This document shows positions 63,801-64,000 of a stretch of 64,000 bases of DNA, piece by piece. The position numbers were made by a program, and so were the translations under genes. The notes below the pieces were generated by a model. That model was not told the DNA's origin, did no database searches, and saw nothing but the letters and a program-made list of their open reading frames with translations. Position 1 is the stretch's first letter; the number at the start of each line of letters is the position of its first letter. This DNA is from an uncultured Dehalococcoidia bacterium (lineage in GTDB: Bacteria; Chloroflexota; Dehalococcoidia; Lucifugimonadales; UBA1127): positions 802,774 to 866,773 of the forward strand of contig OX638292.1 of assembly GCA_951812285.1 (NCBI GenBank), read 5' to 3'.

Positions 63801-64000
63801 TCGACTTCCCCTTGGAAACGTACGAGTGGGTGTCGAACATCGATGACTTTTCAGAGGAGCAGCTCTACGCCGCACGGAGGATGACGGGCTTCACGACCCC
63901 TGCGTACACCCTGGTGCCCGAGTGGGTCCTGCGCGGGCGCATTCACTCCCTCGCAATAGAGATAACGGCCGGCCACACGACGCCCTATGCCCAGGCCAAG
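60857..64000 (+). CDS. Transglutaminase-like/HEAT-repeat membrane protein (partial, runs off window)
   Basis: Open for 1048 codons to the window edge with continuous coding bias. N-terminus: about four membrane segments (to about residue 195). Then a globular part with VFWVSGAFYTRYLRTSTGDVYE at about 265, a transglutaminase-like core at about 485-560 (ARAAGIPARVVAG, NHQWAEIA, TFDPTRH), PBS-lyase/HEAT-type helical repeats at about 575-855, and a second copy of the VFVVEGSRHTSYLRTGAGAVYA segment at about 878. The expected catalytic Cys is replaced by Ser in GGGSNSF, while the His and Asp remain. It could be a proteolytically inert domain, or use the Ser. ATG at 60857 lacks a strong ribosome site. 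Confidence 0.75.
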   Translation, partial: MRSLTTGLASLLSGSMARHARLLLMLTAALAGFFLLIEFLNALLATGPQDILATTPFEEDEVGLPNGVGLLEASVLGVSLILAAAVLAASLGWPLTRESFRPRLSLAAGVVAAAALAGAGWYLATSGVLGRGVEYSEHTVYRSILESSGLALIAAVFLTLIIAGSINRYALGATVVAWVVAASAFGFLDTRPVDGLYLFERPTRLEASADYADVVEQYQRTDASLEHETEDPPVEQKEVEEPPPITEITVAPDARAAEADPALAVPVFWVSGAFYTRYLRTSTGDVYEKGEWSQLDLGQIPVDKGVNVPENVLAILSELGRSETVAVPPERLNPALLAYPTVQPVELAPDVIILTPYLEGQVFDAGSVPSASHLVTVDRPAAYYPFSGTLNIPEAVANYQLETLIPRFEPRDIVSAAPAADPVYLQLPEDLPRRVIELAEQFKGEDSPYIRANAIHRFLREKYGFFTPEPGRVYIERPEGHDPVDWFLFERRGGGSNSFSSAFVVLARAAGIPARVVAGWAIETGPEPQTVFSDQNHQWAEIALEGIGWVTFDPTRHDAFPLVEEEQPLPELIEALSGGEEPLEREEAAEALGELGESDALPALVDAAENDVSIAVRLAAETSIHKIGVEELIWLLLNHEDPEMREAAADGLRVAGSSKAVDALRQALSTDVEARVRKASAKALGKIGGESAEQGLLGAALEDVEATVREEAVLGLGKRKARWTAEDLVGVLVNDPDAPVRAAAAWALGEFGEAVALRPLFEARASDPDEAVMEAAAEALANWSVPDLLRDVRTAEDPVQRAAAAELLGELGDILAVPVLALALNDTHETVRVAALEALKKLGEYVTLENGSALLIVGGEVVGMVAGMSAFSATKPSDRPVFVVEGSRHTSYLRTGAGAVYAAGRWFPTDDTPIPYEADGSQVPQAGFLPTVRAAYPKQDTLRVHSLGSDSSIPAGFVPTSKRLEQIDVSGNYWPEHARFSVDFPLETYEWVSNIDDFSEEQLYAARRMTGFTTPAYTLVPEWVLRGRIHSLAIEITAGHTTPYAQAK

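Overview
This is a high-GC (roughly 62-65%) bacterial chromosome segment with dense, short-spaced genes, lipoprotein signal peptides of the LAAC type, a caa3-type oxygen-reducing oxidase with a fused CtaA-CtaB haem A enzyme, FtsZ, and several Rieske oxygenases paired with family 5 peptide/opine-type ABC binding proteins. This mix, together with the TP-rich surface proteins and the dockerin-like EF-hand tail, points to an aerobic Chloroflexota lineage such as the SAR202/Dehalococcoidia relatives. That placement is an inference from gene content; no rRNA gene is present.

Layout. 1-5.9 kb (minus strand): two Rieske oxygenases, a lipoprotein substrate-binding protein and a MetE-like zinc methyltransferase, apparently a catabolic cluster. 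6.0-12.0 kb: rsmI, an aminotransferase, two paralogous MFS exporters and two very small gene candidates. 12.4-16.1 kb: a partly duplicated small membrane-protein gene, then uvrA. 16.3-21.6 kb: two double-domain UspA proteins, selD with an in-frame UGA at codon 17, and a zinc-protease-like lipoprotein. 21.7-26.9 kb: a SplB-like radical SAM protein, a 1.5-kb array of palindromic repeats, a MpaB-type oxygenase and two VOC proteins. 27.0-33.9 kb: ctaG, then coxBACD and the ctaA-ctaB fusion, one respiratory operon. 33.9-34.2 kb: two tandem, promoter-bearing, structured small RNAs that I could not assign to a known family. 34.2-37.2 kb: DUF3800, infC-rpmI-rplT, pyrD. 37.3-40.8 kb: a four-gene His/Cys-rich membrane and lipoprotein cluster, possibly copper handling. 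40.9-46.5 kb: ftsZ, mazEF, small proteins, two HAD phosphatases, fumC. 46.7-47.0 kb: tRNA-Leu, tRNA-Arg, tRNA-Val. 47.3-54.4 kb: a lipoprotein, an ABC exporter, membrane and surface proteins. 55.1-60.5 kb: a second catabolic cluster with binding protein, FAH, RidA, Rieske oxygenase and VOC protein. 60.9 kb to the end: a large transglutaminase-like/HEAT-repeat membrane protein that runs off the window.

The most distinctive observations are: the tandem small RNAs (three-way junction, GNRA-capped arm, compensatory changes, own sigma-70 promoters); the selenocysteine-encoding selD, whose true start lies 96 bases upstream of the first in-frame start-like codon after the UGA; infC beginning with AUA; the transglutaminase-like fold with Ser in place of Cys fused to HEAT repeats; and the uncharacterised metal-type cluster beside the oxidase genes. 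There is no CRISPR array, no transposase gene and no rRNA.
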